A DNA stretch of 7,401 nt, from NCBI GenBank assembly GCA_015494245.1, contig WGBN01000307.1, positions 1 through 7,401 on the forward strand, written 5' to 3'. Made by a program: the position numbers and the translations under genes. Under the pieces are notes generated by a model that did not search any database, was not told where the DNA came from, and was given only the letters and a program-made list of their open reading frames with translations. The stretch's first letter is position 1; each line of letters starts with the position of its first letter. This document shows, piece after piece, positions 1 through 6,431 of the stretch. The DNA is from Saprospiraceae bacterium. GTDB lineage: Bacteria > Bacteroidota > Bacteroidia > Chitinophagales > Saprospiraceae.

Positions 1-1320
1 CATTTGTACTATGCCTCTGCGAATGGGAGCCGTCAGCTCGAGTTTCAAAATCAGCGTGTCGCCGGGCTTGACCATTTTTTTGAACTTAAACTGATTGACT
101 TTTAAAAAATAAGTGTCCCAATTTCCCTTATCCGGCATGCCGGCCAGAGCCAGAACTCCGCCGGTTTGTGCCAAAGCCTCGATTTGCAGCACTCCGGGGA
201 AAACGGGATTGTCCGGAAAATGCCCCTGGAAGAAGGCTTCATTCATGGTAACGTTTTTCACCCCCACAACGTGGTGGTCGGACATCTCTATAATCTTATC
301 CACCAACAACATGGGGTAGCGGTGGGGCAAGAGCTCCATGATCTCGCAGGTGTCGTACAGCGGCCTGGCATTGGGGTCGTATTTGGGTACGCCCCTCGTG
401 CGGCGCTGGGCCACATACTTTTCCTTCAACAACTTGGCAAACTCCACATTGGAAAAATGCCCGGGCTTGGTCGCCACGATTTTGCCTTGAATGGGCACGC
501 CCACCAGGGCGAGGTCTCCCAACACATCCAACAGCTTATGGCGCGCGGGCTCATTGTCGAACAGCAGTTTGGTGGTATTCAACACACCTGCCTCATCAAC
601 TTTAAGCCCCTGATACTCCACACCCAGCTTTTCAGCCAGGGCATTCAACTCTTCCTCGCTGACGGGGCGGTCGGCAATGACGACGGCATTGTCCAAATCG
701 CCGCCCTTGATGAGCCCTTGCGAAGCCAGGGTCTCCACCTCGTGCAAAAAGACAAAGGTGCGCGCAGGCGCTATTTCTTTCTCGAAATCCTCCAGCGAAG
801 AGAGCGAGGCAAACTGCTGGCCCAGCACAGGTGAGTTGAAATCCACCAAAGTGGTAATCTCAAATTTGCCGGAAGGCAAAGCCAAAAGCTCCGTTCCCGT
901 AACCTCATCTTTGTAGGATATGGGCTCCTCAATTTCAAAGACCTCCCGCTCCTTGTCCTGCTCTTCGATGCCGGCCTCCCGGATGGCCTCCACCACGAGG
1001 CGGGCGCTGCCATCGAGAATGGGCGCCTCGGGCCCATCCATGATGATGAGCACATTGTCCAGGTCCATACCGCGCAAGGCCGCCAAAACGTGCTCGACGG
1101 TATGCACCTGAGCCTCACCCTGACGAAGGGTCGTTCCCCTGTTTGTAGAAACCACCTGACTGACATCGGCCTTGATGACCGGCTGGCCCTCGAGGTCTAA
1201 GCGCTGAAAGCGAAAGCCATGCATGGGGGGCGCAGGCTGAAGCGTCATGCGCACAGGACGACCCGTGTGCAGGCCCACGCCTTCGAGCGTAATTTCTTTT
1301 TGTATGGTTTTTTGTTTCAT
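1..1320 (-). CDS. lpxC/fabZ: Bifunctional UDP-3-O-acyl-N-acetylglucosamine deacetylase / 3-hydroxyacyl-ACP dehydratase (LpxC/FabZ fusion), 3' end cut by window
   Basis: Two cytoplasmic enzymes in one chain. The LpxC part removes the acetyl group from UDP-3-O-acyl-GlcNAc, the committed step of lipid A synthesis. The FabZ part dehydrates 3-hydroxyacyl-ACP in fatty acid elongation. I translated the frame by hand from ATG 1320: 440 codons are open to base 1 with no stop, so the C-terminus lies outside. LpxC spans about residues 1-300. It starts MKQKTIQKEITLEGVGLHTG, has the first zinc histidine in HTVEHVLA (H77), the HKLLDVLGD motif (H261 and D265, zinc ligands) and the catalytic histidine in PGH (H288). 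These match E. coli H79, H238, D242 and H265 in spacing. FabZ begins near residue 327 (IMELLPHRYPMLLV) and carries QGHFPDNPVFPG (H367) and EALAQ (E381), the catalytic His/Glu pair. Such fusions are characteristic of Bacteroidota. It lies 34 bases after lpxD with no promoter seen between them, so it is probably cotranscribed. Confidence 0.97.
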   Translation of the reverse strand, partial: MKQKTIQKEITLEGVGLHTGRPVRMTLQPAPPMHGFRFQRLDLEGQPVIKADVSQVVSTNRGTTLRQGEAQVHTVEHVLAALRGMDLDNVLIIMDGPEAPILDGSARLVVEAIREAGIEEQDKEREVFEIEEPISYKDEVTGTELLALPSGKFEITTLVDFNSPVLGQQFASLSSLEDFEKEIAPARTFVFLHEVETLASQGLIKGGDLDNAVVIADRPVSEEELNALAEKLGVEYQGLKVDEAGVLNTTKLLFDNEPARHKLLDVLGDLALVGVPIQGKIVATKPGHFSNVEFAKLLKEKYVAQRRTRGVPKYDPNARPLYDTCEIMELLPHRYPMLLVDKIIEMSDHHVVGVKNVTMNEAFFQGHFPDNPVFPGVLQIEALAQTGGVLALAGMPDKGNWDTYFLKVNQFKFKKMVKPGDTLILKLELTAPIRRGIVQM

Positions 1321-1354
1321 TGAACGAGCTGTTCTTTTAGTAGGAATGATATTT

Positions 1355-2368
1355 TCACTGCTTCGCTTTCCACTTTTTCACGAGCTCGGGCAGTTGTTTA
1401 AAGACCGCATAAGAACGCAAAAACTGACGATATGGAATAGCGGGTGAGCCATACCAGGCAGAGCCTTCTTCTTTGATGGGGCCGGCCACGCCGCTCTGCG
1501 CCTGGATTTTCACCCCATCGGCCACGCGAATGTGTCCCACAAAGCCCACCTGCCCGCCGATTTGCGCGCGGCTGCCGATCTGCGTACTGCCCGCAATGCC
1601 CGTCTGGGCAGCGATGACGGTATGCTCGCCAATCTTCACATTGTGGGCGACCTGAATGAGGTTGTCCAACTTCACGCCTTTTTGGATGAGGGTAGCTCCC
1701 ATGGTAGCGCGATCAATCACCGTATTGGCGCCAATCTCCACATCGTCTTCCAGCTCTACATAGCCCAGCTGAGGTACCTTGCGATAGCTGCCGTCTTCCT
1801 GAGGAGCGAAGCCAAAGCCGTCGCTGCCAATGACGGCATTCGAGTGCAAAATGCAGCGCCGCCCAATGCGACAATCCCTGTACACCCGCACGCCGGCATG
1901 CAGGACACTGTCTTCGCCCACTGCCGCATTTTCGCCCACATACACCTGTGCAATCAGACGGGCGCCCTTTGCGATACGCGCGCCACGCTCCACAACCACA
2001 AAGGGGCCGATGTAAGCCCCCTCCTCCACTACGGCCTCGGGATGCACCTCCGCGCGTTCCGAAATGCCGCTCATGCTGCGCTTCTGCTCCTCGCCAAAAC
2101 GCTCCAGCAAAAAGGCCAGGGCCGCATACACATCAGGCACCCGAATCAAAGTTGCCTTCACCGGCTTGCGCAATTCAAAATCTTCGGCCACCAACACGGC
2201 CGTAGCGGTAGTGGTGTAGAGGTGTTCTTCGTATTTGGGATTTGCCAAAAAGGAAATGCTGCCGGCGCCTCCCTCCTCAATGCGGGAGGGTCTGTCAATC
2301 AATGCGTCGGGATTTCCTTCTACGCGGCCATGTAACATTTGGGCCAATTGGCCAACCGTGATTTGCAT
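1355..2368 (-). CDS. lpxD: UDP-3-O-(3-hydroxyacyl)glucosamine N-acyltransferase LpxD
   Basis: Third enzyme of lipid A synthesis. It transfers a 3-hydroxyacyl chain from ACP to the 2-amino group of the glucosamine that LpxC has just deacetylated. It is 337 residues, a normal family length. The N-terminal uridine-binding domain covers about residues 1-100 and includes the SISFLANPKYEEHL stretch. A left-handed beta helix of hexapeptide repeats (GAYIGP, GENAAVGEDSV, DDVEIGANTVIDR and others) fills about 105-300, followed by a short helical tail ending KKWKAKQ. The catalytic histidine is H242 in LIQVAHNVKIGEHT, equivalent to E. coli H239. The start MQITVGQLAQML is the usual beginning for the family, so the ATG at 2368 is secure even though a promoter-like element ends only five bases upstream. 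It precedes lpxC/fabZ, as is usual in Bacteroidota. The gene on its other side is DUF4340, whereas in many relatives an HD-domain hydrolase gene sits there (from general knowledge). Confidence 0.97.
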   Translation of the reverse strand: MQITVGQLAQMLHGRVEGNPDALIDRPSRIEEGGAGSISFLANPKYEEHLYTTTATAVLVAEDFELRKPVKATLIRVPDVYAALAFLLERFGEEQKRSMSGISERAEVHPEAVVEEGAYIGPFVVVERGARIAKGARLIAQVYVGENAAVGEDSVLHAGVRVYRDCRIGRRCILHSNAVIGSDGFGFAPQEDGSYRKVPQLGYVELEDDVEIGANTVIDRATMGATLIQKGVKLDNLIQVAHNVKIGEHTVIAAQTGIAGSTQIGSRAQIGGQVGFVGHIRVADGVKIQAQSGVAGPIKEEGSAWYGSPAIPYRQFLRSYAVFKQLPELVKKWKAKQ

Positions 2369-2373
2369 AGCCG

Positions 2374-2381
2374 CAAAGTTA
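2374..2381 (-). promoter_or_regulatory. Candidate -7 element (TAACTTTG) for lpxD
   Basis: On the minus strand these bases read TAACTTTG, an exact fit to the Bacteroidota -7 consensus TAnnTTTG. The lpxD start codon follows after only five bases (cggct). I see no well-spaced TTG-type -33 box; the nearest TTTG lies about 27 bases upstream. If the element is active, the transcript would start at or within a few bases of the ATG and be nearly leaderless. It lies in the 60-base gap after the DUF4340 stop codon. Confidence 0.45.
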
Positions 2382-2428
2382 GCAAAGAATTTTTTCTGTG
2401 GCTTTCGCCAAATGCAAAAAGGCCGAAC

Positions 2429-3430
2429 TCAGAAAAAGGAGGGATAGCCCCAAAGAATTTTCTTCAGCAAATTGTGCTGCATGAGCATCAGGTCCTGCCC
2501 GTTCCAGTCCACGTGATAGCGCTCCACGACGGCAACGGTACCATCGGGCCGAGGGTCCACCTCGGTCTCTATGGGGAAAAGGCGCAAAACGGTTTCCTTC
2601 CCTCCCTCGTCGCGAATGGTAATCACGGCAAAGGGCAAACTGCTCAGGATGGACTTCTTTTTCTCCTCTTTTAAAGCATTCTCATAAGACTCGGCGCCTA
2701 TTTGGCGAAAGCCCTGTAAATAATGCTCTACAACAGAGTGATTGAGTGGCTTGTCAATGCGGGGCGTAAAGTCGTAAAAGGGGCGCAGCTCATACTGCCC
2801 GTCACTCTTTTTTTCCAGCACAAAAGACTGGTTTTGCTGTTTGGGGTATTCGATGCTCACATAAGTAATCTGAGCGGGCTCTTCCCGAATGACCGTCTTG
2901 TCGCGCCAGTCGTCGCCGCGAAGCATGAACTGCCCGACAATGCTTCCCCTGATGGAGGGATTATACACCACATAGGGATGCTCGGAATTTTCCATAATCG
3001 CGTAAGTGCCGACGCCATCGGCCGTAGAAGAGCCGAGGTAATAGGCTTTGAGCTTGTTGTCTTTGCGGTCGTAAAGCTCCACTTTGATGCCCCTGGTGGC
3101 CAGGTCATTTACCATGGTAGGGATGGCGGCCTTGGCGGGCAAATAGTAAATTTCAAGGCGTTGGATGGTGTGCAAAAGTTCTTTCATCACGTGCGGATTG
3201 GCGGGGTATTTCCCCTGGTAAATCCAGCCTTTGCCGGAGCGTTCAAGCGTAGTGGTATTCCCCCTGCGGTCGGCGATAAAAATCTTGTGCACCTTGCCGA
3301 TGTCGGGCGTGGCAAAAGCCCTTTCCCAGCTGTCGGAGCTTTTTTTCTCTCCGGCTGTCGCCAAATACCAGGCCGTAGCAGAGCCGAGTATCAAAAAGAG
3401 CGCCAGCAATATGATGTTTTGCTTCTTCAT
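2429..3430 (-). CDS. DUF4340 domain protein, membrane-anchored, probable partner of the GldFG transporter
   Basis: A 333-residue protein with one N-terminal membrane helix at about residues 5-25 (IILLALFLILGSATAWYLA), preceded by MKKQN. There is no lipobox cysteine, so it is probably an uncleaved anchor with the rest in the periplasm. The body fits the DUF4340 family as I know it: an opening beta-rich segment (KVHKIFIADRRG, 46-57), a conserved middle (IKVELYDRK, then YYLGSSTADGVGTYAIMENS, 130-149) and DDWRDKTVI followed by ITYVSIEYPKQ (173-198). No catalytic motif is visible and no biochemical role is established for the family. DUF4340 genes commonly sit directly after GldG-family auxiliary genes, which suggests a role with that ABC complex. 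Here a 551-base repeat spacer intervenes, and the gene has its own promoter-like element. The start is fixed by the ATG next to the lysine-rich signal anchor and by the promoter 37 bases upstream. Family call is firm; function is inference. Confidence 0.85.
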   Translation of the reverse strand: MKKQNIILLALFLILGSATAWYLATAGEKKSSDSWERAFATPDIGKVHKIFIADRRGNTTTLERSGKGWIYQGKYPANPHVMKELLHTIQRLEIYYLPAKAAIPTMVNDLATRGIKVELYDRKDNKLKAYYLGSSTADGVGTYAIMENSEHPYVVYNPSIRGSIVGQFMLRGDDWRDKTVIREEPAQITYVSIEYPKQQNQSFVLEKKSDGQYELRPFYDFTPRIDKPLNHSVVEHYLQGFRQIGAESYENALKEEKKKSILSSLPFAVITIRDEGGKETVLRLFPIETEVDPRPDGTVAVVERYHVDWNGQDLMLMQHNLLKKILWGYPSFF

Positions 3431-3467
3431 GTTTTTGCTTTTTGGTGGATTAAATGCTCTCCGTTTG

Positions 3468-3475
3468 CAAAAGTA
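3468..3475 (-). promoter_or_regulatory. Bacteroidota-type promoter -7 element (TACTTTTG) for the DUF4340 gene
   Basis: The minus strand reads TACTTTTGCAAACGG here, an exact TAnnTTTG match followed by the GCA typical of Bacteroidota start sites. It lies 37 bases before the DUF4340 ATG and leaves an A-rich leader (ccaaaaagcaaaaac) without a Shine-Dalgarno sequence, as is usual in this phylum. No clear TTG -33 box is present at the expected distance, so strength is uncertain. It implies that DUF4340, and perhaps lpxD and lpxC/fabZ behind it, can be transcribed independently of gldAFG. Confidence 0.6.
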
Positions 3476-3558
3476 CCCAAATCTCGAGGGTAAGACACAT
3501 AGTACCTGCGACTTCCACTATTCACTTCAATGATTCATTCTCCATTCTTTCTTTTTAC

Positions 3559-3597
3559 CACGGAGTTCACGGGGTTCACGGAGAAGTACACGGAGAG
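3559..3597. repeat. Tandem CACGGRG array, period about 9
   Basis: Four units follow one another: cacggagtt, cacggggtt, cacggagaagta (three bases longer) and cacggagag. Very similar cacggag/ttcacggag strings occur as dispersed intergenic repeats in many bacterial genomes (from general familiarity, not searched). The last base overlaps the start of the next heptamer array. Confidence 0.75.
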
Positions 3598-3624
3598 GTC
3601 ATTCTCCATTTTCCATTTTTCATT
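3597..3624 (+). repeat. Heptamer array, consensus NNYCATT, four units
   Basis: Read on the plus strand the units are ggtcatt, ctccatt, ttccatt and tttcatt, exactly in register with period 7. The last unit runs directly into the first copy of the 25-base repeat. The ggtcatt leading unit is shared with the arrays at 3942-3976 and 7374-7401. Confidence 0.75.
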
Positions 3625-3646
3625 CTAAAAGGCCGGCTCGGGGATC
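3622..3646 (+). repeat. 25-base perfect direct repeat, copy 1
   Basis: Starts attctaaaaggccggctcg and ends gggatc. It is identical base for base to 3885-3909, 263 bases away. Weak similarity may continue beyond it (ttacttcggtagccc here against a cct-rich version in copy 2). Copy 1 follows a heptamer array, while copy 2 follows an octamer array. Confidence 0.9.
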
Positions 3647-3683
3647 TTACTTCGGTAGCCCAAATCAAAAATCGTTAATCGAC

Positions 3684-3740
3684 ACCTGCCTGCCGGTGAG
3701 TGAGCAGGGCCTAACTCCGGTGCCCCGGCAGCAGGCAGGT
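3684..3740. repeat. Large imperfect palindrome (REP-like stem-loop)
   Basis: The left arm acctgcctg (3684-3692) pairs perfectly with caggcaggt (3732-3740), and the inner ccgg at 3693-3696 pairs with ccgg at 3725-3728 across a three-base bulge on the right arm. That gives 13 base pairs around a loop of about 28 bases. There is no T-run on either flank, so it is not an obvious intrinsic terminator. Its form resembles dispersed extragenic palindromes. Confidence 0.7.
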
Positions 3741-3765
3741 TCCTTGTTCGATATTCAAAAGAGGC

Positions 3766-3786
3766 CAGCTCAGGGGCAGCTCAGGG
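3766..3786. repeat. Two-copy 11-base tandem repeat (cagctcaggg core)
   Basis: cagctcaggg occurs at 3766-3775 and again at 3777-3786, separated by one g. It is small but lies within a cluster of other repeat modules. Confidence 0.6.
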
Positions 3787-3861
3787 CAACGCTTTGCGAG
3801 AAATAAAAACGTGACGAGCATGGCAATCATAGTCCAACCATGCTTGGATACGGACTCCTTA

Positions 3862-3885
3862 GCGTCTTTGCGCCTTCGCGAGAAA
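3862..3885. repeat. Octamer array gcgNNNNN, three units
   Basis: Units gcgtcttt, gcgccttc and gcgagaaa follow in register with period 8. A related degenerate piece, cgctttgcgagaaat, lies at 3790-3804. The array runs directly into copy 2 of the 25-base repeat. Similar tagcgtctttgcgcc strings are familiar as intergenic repeats in other bacteria (not searched). Confidence 0.6.
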
Positions 3886-3909
3886 TTCTAAAAGGCCGGC
3901 TCGGGGATC
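3885..3909 (+). repeat. 25-base perfect direct repeat, copy 2
   Basis: Identical to 3622-3646. This copy supplies one arm (tcgggga, 3901-3907) of the hairpin with tccccga at 3924-3930 described as a possible terminator; copy 1 has no matching second arm. Confidence 0.9.
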
Positions 3910-3933
3910 CTCCTTGCGTCGGCTCCCCGATCC
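3890..3933 (-). terminator. Possible intrinsic terminator downstream of gldG
   Basis: On the minus strand, ggatcgggga (3933-3924) can pair with tccccgagcc (3907-3898): seven base pairs, one A-G mismatch, then two G-C pairs, with a 16-base loop. Four bases (ggcc) later comes TTTT (3893-3890). The stem is GC-rich and lies about 50 bases past the gldG stop codon, but the T-run is short and offset. It could end the gldAFG transcript, or it could simply be a repeat-derived palindrome. Confidence 0.35.
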
Positions 3934-3941
3934 TTTCGTTA

Positions 3942-3976
3942 GGTCATTTCTCATTTTCCATTTTCCATTCGCCATT
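3942..3976 (+). repeat. Heptamer array abutting the gldG stop codon
   Basis: After a leading ggtcatt (3942-3948), the units tctcatt, ttccatt, ttccatt and cgccatt follow in register with period 7. Only ctcaa separates the array from the gldG stop codon at 3984-3982. It has the same consensus and leading unit as 3597-3624, and it is inverted relative to the array upstream of gldA. Confidence 0.75.
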
Positions 3977-3981
3977 CTCAA

Positions 3982-5679
3982 CTATCTTGCATACCTTCTC
4001 TTCCTCAAATAGTGATAGCCCATTCCAAAGAGCAACAGGAAGAGCAGGGGCAGCAGGATGTTGAGCACCTGCCAATAGGTTTTTTCTTTGCGGGCGCGCA
4101 CCTGGTCGAGCAAGCGCAATTTGACTTCTTTGCCGCGGGCCTGCATGACGCCGGCCTCGTCCATGAGGTACTCTATGCTGTTGAGCAGGAAGTCTTTGTT
4201 GGCGTACATATTGCGCTCGTAGCGGTTGTAGCCCAGCGGCATGGTGGTGTGATTTTCCCTGTCCACAATGAAGTTGTAGGCCACATCGCCATCGGCCACC
4301 ACCAACATGCGGGTAGGCACGCTCTCTTTTTTGAAGGTCATACCCAACTCTTTGAGTCCCTCTTCCATGCTTTTGCTCAGCCTGTTTTCGTACAAAGAGG
4401 GGAAGGTACCTTCCAGCAAGACGGCGAGGGGCAGATGCGATTCCTTAAAGTTTTCGGGTCTGGGCTCGTGATGTAGCGATTTAAAAGTAACGTAAGCCGG
4501 AGAAAACTGTTCGCGACTGTACTTAGAGCTGGACAGCAAAATGGTCTTTTTCACCGGCGTCTTGGTGCGGATGGTATCCAAGCGGTTGGCGAAAAAGAAA
4601 TTTACCCCGTCCACACCTTTGACGATGGGATGGTCTATCTCCGGCACGGAAACCGGATGGTAAACCCACTTGAAGAGTTCGATTTGTGGCTTGCCATTTT
4701 GCGAGCCTATCACCTGCGGGATTTTTGAACAGCGCAAATCCTGCACCAGAGAGGGTTGTATGCGGGCGCCGTATTTAAAGAGCAGGTCATCGAGCTTGAG
4801 GTCCAGCTCCGGCGGCACGAAGCCCTCTCTGCCGGCCAGGCTGTCGAGGGTAATGGCCAGCTTATCGAGGAGGAATATTACTTTGCCGCCGTTCATCACG
4901 TACTGGTCCAGCTTGAATTTGTCTTTTTCGGAAAAGGGCTGTGTGGGCTTGGCAATGATGAGCAGGGAGATTTCGGAGGGGATGGCATAGGTGCTGTCCA
5001 TGGTAAAGCGTCCCACATCGTAGTAAGTGCGCAGAGAGGCTCTGAGGTCTTTGGTTTGCAGGTCGTCCAGTTCGCCGTGGCCGGAAGTAAAGGCGACTAT
5101 GGCGCGGGTCGGGCGCCGGAGTTTCATGATGGCATTGGCGAATTTGTACTCCAGCAGGCTGATGGAGTTGTTGAGCACCAGGTCCTGGTCGCGCCCCCGC
5201 TGCTCTTCGAGCAGGCTGACCGGGATGGAGCGCCCTTTGTAGTAAAAGATGGCGTAGGGATAGATGAGTTTTTCTTCACCACCTTCCACTGTGCGCAGGC
5301 GAAAAGTGACGGGCAAGATGCCGGCTTCTTCCAATTGTTTGCGGCGGGCGTTGATCTCCTCCACACTGCCGGCCGAGGGGTCTTCAAACTCGTATTCAAT
5401 GTAGCCCGACCAGGAGCGGAAGTCGTCCAACATCTCGCGGGTGGCTTTTTGCAAGCGCTTGAAGCCTGCGGGAAACTCGCCTTCCAACAATACGCGCACA
5501 TAAACCACTTCATCCAAGTCTTTCAGCAACTTGCGCGTAGAAGGGGTAATGGTAAAGCGCTTGTCTTCCGTGAGGTCCCACTTAAAGAAGAAGGCATTTC
5601 CGAGGATGTTGAGGAAGATGAGGATGAGTGCCAACATCCCCGTGCTAAACCATGCTTGTGCTTTTTTACTTTTCCACAT
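3982..5679 (-). CDS. gldG: Gliding motility-associated ABC transporter auxiliary (substrate-binding-like) protein GldG
   Basis: A 565-residue inner-membrane protein with a large periplasmic part. One helix lies near the N-terminus (about 13-33, MLALILIFLNILGNAFFF) and one at the C-terminus (about 535-555, VLNILLPLLFLLLFGMGYHY) before a basic tail, RKRRYAR. Family landmarks are WDLTEDKRFTITPSTRKLLK just after the first helix (34-53), FTSGHGELDD (197-206) and QYVMNGGKVIFLLD (259-272), typical of the ABC_transp_aux/GldG family. In Flavobacterium johnsoniae, GldG works with GldA and GldF and its loss blocks gliding, although some gliding Bacteroidota lack these genes, so their presence does not prove motility. 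The length matches the family. The ATG at 5679 lies 17 bases after the gldF stop codon; the ATG at 5689 in the gap is out of frame. The gene is complete and ends in TAG against a heptamer repeat array. Confidence 0.93.
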   Translation of the reverse strand: MWKSKKAQAWFSTGMLALILIFLNILGNAFFFKWDLTEDKRFTITPSTRKLLKDLDEVVYVRVLLEGEFPAGFKRLQKATREMLDDFRSWSGYIEYEFEDPSAGSVEEINARRKQLEEAGILPVTFRLRTVEGGEEKLIYPYAIFYYKGRSIPVSLLEEQRGRDQDLVLNNSISLLEYKFANAIMKLRRPTRAIVAFTSGHGELDDLQTKDLRASLRTYYDVGRFTMDSTYAIPSEISLLIIAKPTQPFSEKDKFKLDQYVMNGGKVIFLLDKLAITLDSLAGREGFVPPELDLKLDDLLFKYGARIQPSLVQDLRCSKIPQVIGSQNGKPQIELFKWVYHPVSVPEIDHPIVKGVDGVNFFFANRLDTIRTKTPVKKTILLSSSKYSREQFSPAYVTFKSLHHEPRPENFKESHLPLAVLLEGTFPSLYENRLSKSMEEGLKELGMTFKKESVPTRMLVVADGDVAYNFIVDRENHTTMPLGYNRYERNMYANKDFLLNSIEYLMDEAGVMQARGKEVKLRLLDQVRARKEKTYWQVLNILLPLLFLLLFGMGYHYLRKRRYAR

Positions 5680-5696
5680 AAGTCGTCATAGGAGGC

Positions 5697-6428
5697 TTAC
5701 CACTTTCTGCGCTCCAACGACAGCCGCGTCAGAGCGAGGAAGAAAATGATGACCGAAAAATAATACAGCAAATCGCGGCTGTCCACCACGCCTTTGCTGA
5801 TGGAGGCGTAGTGGTAATCTATGCCGAGCATCTGCACCAGATCGTCGCCCTTGCCGACAAAGACGGGGAGTTTGCTGAAAAAGTAAAAGCCCCAGTGCAT
5901 CAAAAAGCTCAAAAACACGGCGAGGAGAAAGGCGATGATCTGATTGTTGGTAAGGCTGGAAGCCAGCAGTCCAATGGAGACAAAGATGGCGGCCAGCAGC
6001 AAAAGTCCGATGTAAGAGCCCGCAATGGCGCCCGAGTCGAGATTGCCTTTGGGGTCGCCCAACTGGTATTCGGTATAGTAGTACAGCAGCGTGGGCAGCA
6101 GGGCAAAGGCCACCAGGCTCAGGTCGGCCAAAAATTTTCCGAGGATGATTTGATTTTCCGACACCGGTTTGGAGACCAGCAATTCGAGGGTGCCTGTCTG
6201 TTGCTCTTCAGCAAATGAGCGCATGGTGATGGCGGGAATCAAAAACAAAAAGATCATGGGTGCCAGATCAAACAGAGGGCTCAGGGTCGCGTAGGGGTAT
6301 TCCAGCAGGCTGGTGTCGGGAAAGACCCAGAGGGCCAGCCCCATGATCAGCAAAAAGACGCCGATGACGACATAGCCGATCAGCGAGCTGAAAAAAGCGT
6401 TGAGTTCTTTTTTATAGATGCTTAGCAT
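5697..6428 (-). CDS. gldF: Gliding motility-associated ABC transporter permease GldF
   Basis: The 243-residue membrane subunit of the Gld ABC transporter. Six hydrophobic segments can be read at about 15-36, 53-70, 100-118, 134-157, 162-184 and 219-236, the ABC-2 permease layout. Between segments 2 and 3 lies the conserved cytoplasmic stretch MRSFAEEQQTGTLELLVSKP (69-88), the coupling region facing the ATPase. The protein begins MLSIYKKELNAFFSSLIGYV, as GldF proteins do, and has the usual length. The ATG lies three bases after the gldA stop codon, so translation of the two is probably coupled. The substrate of this transporter is not known. The closest alternative label is a generic ABC-2 permease (NosY-like), but the gldG neighbour supports GldF. 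Confidence 0.93.
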   Translation of the reverse strand: MLSIYKKELNAFFSSLIGYVVIGVFLLIMGLALWVFPDTSLLEYPYATLSPLFDLAPMIFLFLIPAITMRSFAEEQQTGTLELLVSKPVSENQIILGKFLADLSLVAFALLPTLLYYYTEYQLGDPKGNLDSGAIAGSYIGLLLLAAIFVSIGLLASSLTNNQIIAFLLAVFLSFLMHWGFYFFSKLPVFVGKGDDLVQMLGIDYHYASISKGVVDSRDLLYYFSVIIFFLALTRLSLERRKW

Positions 6429-6431
6429 CGC

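Larger units (their letters stand above)
3431..3981. other. 551-base gene-free spacer made of short repeat modules
   Basis: Between the gldG stop codon and the DUF4340 start I find no credible coding sequence; the short open frames have no recognisable protein character. From left to right it holds the DUF4340 promoter region (3431-3520), a two-unit heptamer remnant (attcatt ctccatt, 3533-3546), the CACGGRG array, a heptamer array, the first 25-base repeat, a large palindrome, an 11-base tandem repeat, an octamer array, the second 25-base repeat and a final heptamer array that ends against the gldG stop codon. No tRNA, rRNA, transposase remnant or CRISPR-like spacing is visible. Confidence 0.8.

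Noticed and set aside
771..1166. Minus-strand 131-codon open frame inside lpxC
   Set aside because: It overlaps the zinc-site region of LpxC in another frame; the LpxC frame carries all expected motifs without interruption.
166..2335. Long plus-strand open frames opposite lpxC/fabZ and lpxD (166-834, 1532-2335)
   Set aside because: They are the reverse of well-conserved minus-strand enzymes, show no family features or promoter, and are explained by codon bias of the true genes.
2382..2428. GGC-GAAA-GCC hairpin between DUF4340 and lpxD as a terminator
   Set aside because: The stem is only about four base pairs and is followed by an A-rich rather than T-rich stretch on the transcribed strand.
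3559..3646. CRISPR-like array in the spacer
   Set aside because: Repeat units are only 7-9 bases and lie head to tail without unique spacers of constant length; the 25-base repeat has just two copies 263 bases apart.
3454..4064. Small plus-strand open frames in the spacer (3454-3678, 3840-4064)
   Set aside because: They run through the repeat arrays and palindromic modules, translate to low-complexity text and have no start signals.
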